5,165 nt of DNA from Candidatus Acetothermia bacterium (GTDB taxonomy: Bacteria > Bipolaricaulota > Bipolaricaulia > RBG-16-55-9 > DRXL01), in contig JAPWVB010000078.1 of the NCBI GenBank assembly GCA_028275205.1, forward strand, positions 1 through 5,165, in the 5' to 3' direction. The position numbers were made by a program, and so were the translations under genes. Shown here in pieces: positions 4,877-5,165 of this stretch (positions within the stretch are counted from its first letter, which is position 1; every line of letters begins with the position of its first letter). The notes beneath the pieces are model-generated. The model saw only the letters and a program-made list of their open reading frames with translations. It ran no database searches and was not told where the DNA came from.

Positions 4877-5165
4877 ATGACGAGCAAGAGCGAGCTAGGC
4901 TTGGTGCAGATGTGGTGGGGGGACGGCAAGGGCAAGACGACGGCCGCCCTGGGGATGGCAGTACGCGCGCTGGGGCGGGGGTTTCGTGTCCATCTCATTC
5001 AGTTTCTCAAAGGGGGCATCAAGGGCGTCGAGGCGTTTGAGGAGTACGGCGAGCTGAAGGCTCTCAAGCGCTTTGAGAACTTCTCGTTTGAGCGCTACGG
5101 GATGCCCGAATGGCTCATCGGGAAACCCACAGAAGGGCACATTGAAGCTGGGCGCCAGGCACTAG
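4877..5165 (+). CDS. cobO: Corrinoid adenosyltransferase, CobO/CobA/BtuR type (C-terminus cut by window edge)
   Basis: The first 96 codons are present and the frame is open at the window end; the family is usually about 170-200 aa, so roughly half is missing. The enzyme transfers the 5'-deoxyadenosyl group of ATP to reduced cob(I)alamin or cob(I)yrinic acid a,c-diamide in the cytoplasm. The P-loop GDGKGKTT at residues 15-22, followed by AALGMAVRALGRGFRVHLIQFLKGG, is diagnostic of this family and unlike the PduO and EutT types. The two tryptophans before the P-loop (residues 13-14) are a variant that I associate with haloarchaeal and environmental members. The ATG directly abuts the preceding TAG, with GGAGG (4864-4868) 8 nt upstream, so it belongs to the same operon. 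It supports reading the transporter as a corrinoid importer. Whether it serves salvage only, or also de novo synthesis, cannot be seen here. Confidence 0.9.
   Translation, partial: MTSKSELGLVQMWWGDGKGKTTAALGMAVRALGRGFRVHLIQFLKGGIKGVEAFEEYGELKALKRFENFSFERYGMPEWLIGKPTEGHIEAGRQAL

Overview
The window carries a corrinoid (vitamin B12-type) uptake and activation operon on the + strand, preceded by a divergently transcribed small zinc-ribbon gene. The organism looks bacterial. Both genes at the divergent junction have near-consensus sigma70-type promoters with 17-nt spacers, Shine-Dalgarno sequences are clear, and GC is moderately high. The exported binding protein has a cleavable signal peptide and no lipobox cysteine, which hints at a periplasm and hence a two-membrane cell. 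The phylum cannot be fixed from this sequence. The regulator resembles a family I know mainly from archaea, and the adenosyltransferase has a 'WWGDGKGKTT' P-loop variant that I associate with haloarchaeal and environmental homologues, so some archaeal exchange is possible.

Layout: (1) positions 1-418, minus strand: C-terminally truncated BCAM0308-like protein with two CxxC pairs, open at the window edge. (2) 419-544: divergent promoter region. (3) 533/545-1132: winged-helix regulator with a DUF4443-like C-terminal half. (4) 1135-1187: GC-rich inverted repeat in the leader of the next gene. (5) 1211-2101: exported corrinoid-binding protein (BtuF-like). (6) 2101-2179: a larger repeat with two perfect hairpins inside an outer stem. 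(7) 2188-3195 permease (BtuC-like), 3192-3962 ATPase (BtuD-like), and 3959-4876 a second binding protein without signal peptide; these are joined by 4-nt ATGA overlaps. (8) 4877-5165: start of a corrinoid adenosyltransferase (CobO/BtuR type), cut by the window end.

The proposed joint function is as follows. BtuF captures a corrinoid outside the inner membrane, BtuC2D2 imports it, the signal-less second binding protein may hold it in the cytoplasm, and the adenosyltransferase converts it to the adenosyl form. No B12 riboswitch is visible before any transport gene. The regulator is the first gene of the apparent transcription unit and is the best candidate for corrinoid-responsive control. The items most worth following up are this putative B12 regulator with an inverted repeat over its own start codon, and the cysteine-containing cytoplasmic BtuF paralogue placed between the importer and the adenosyltransferase.
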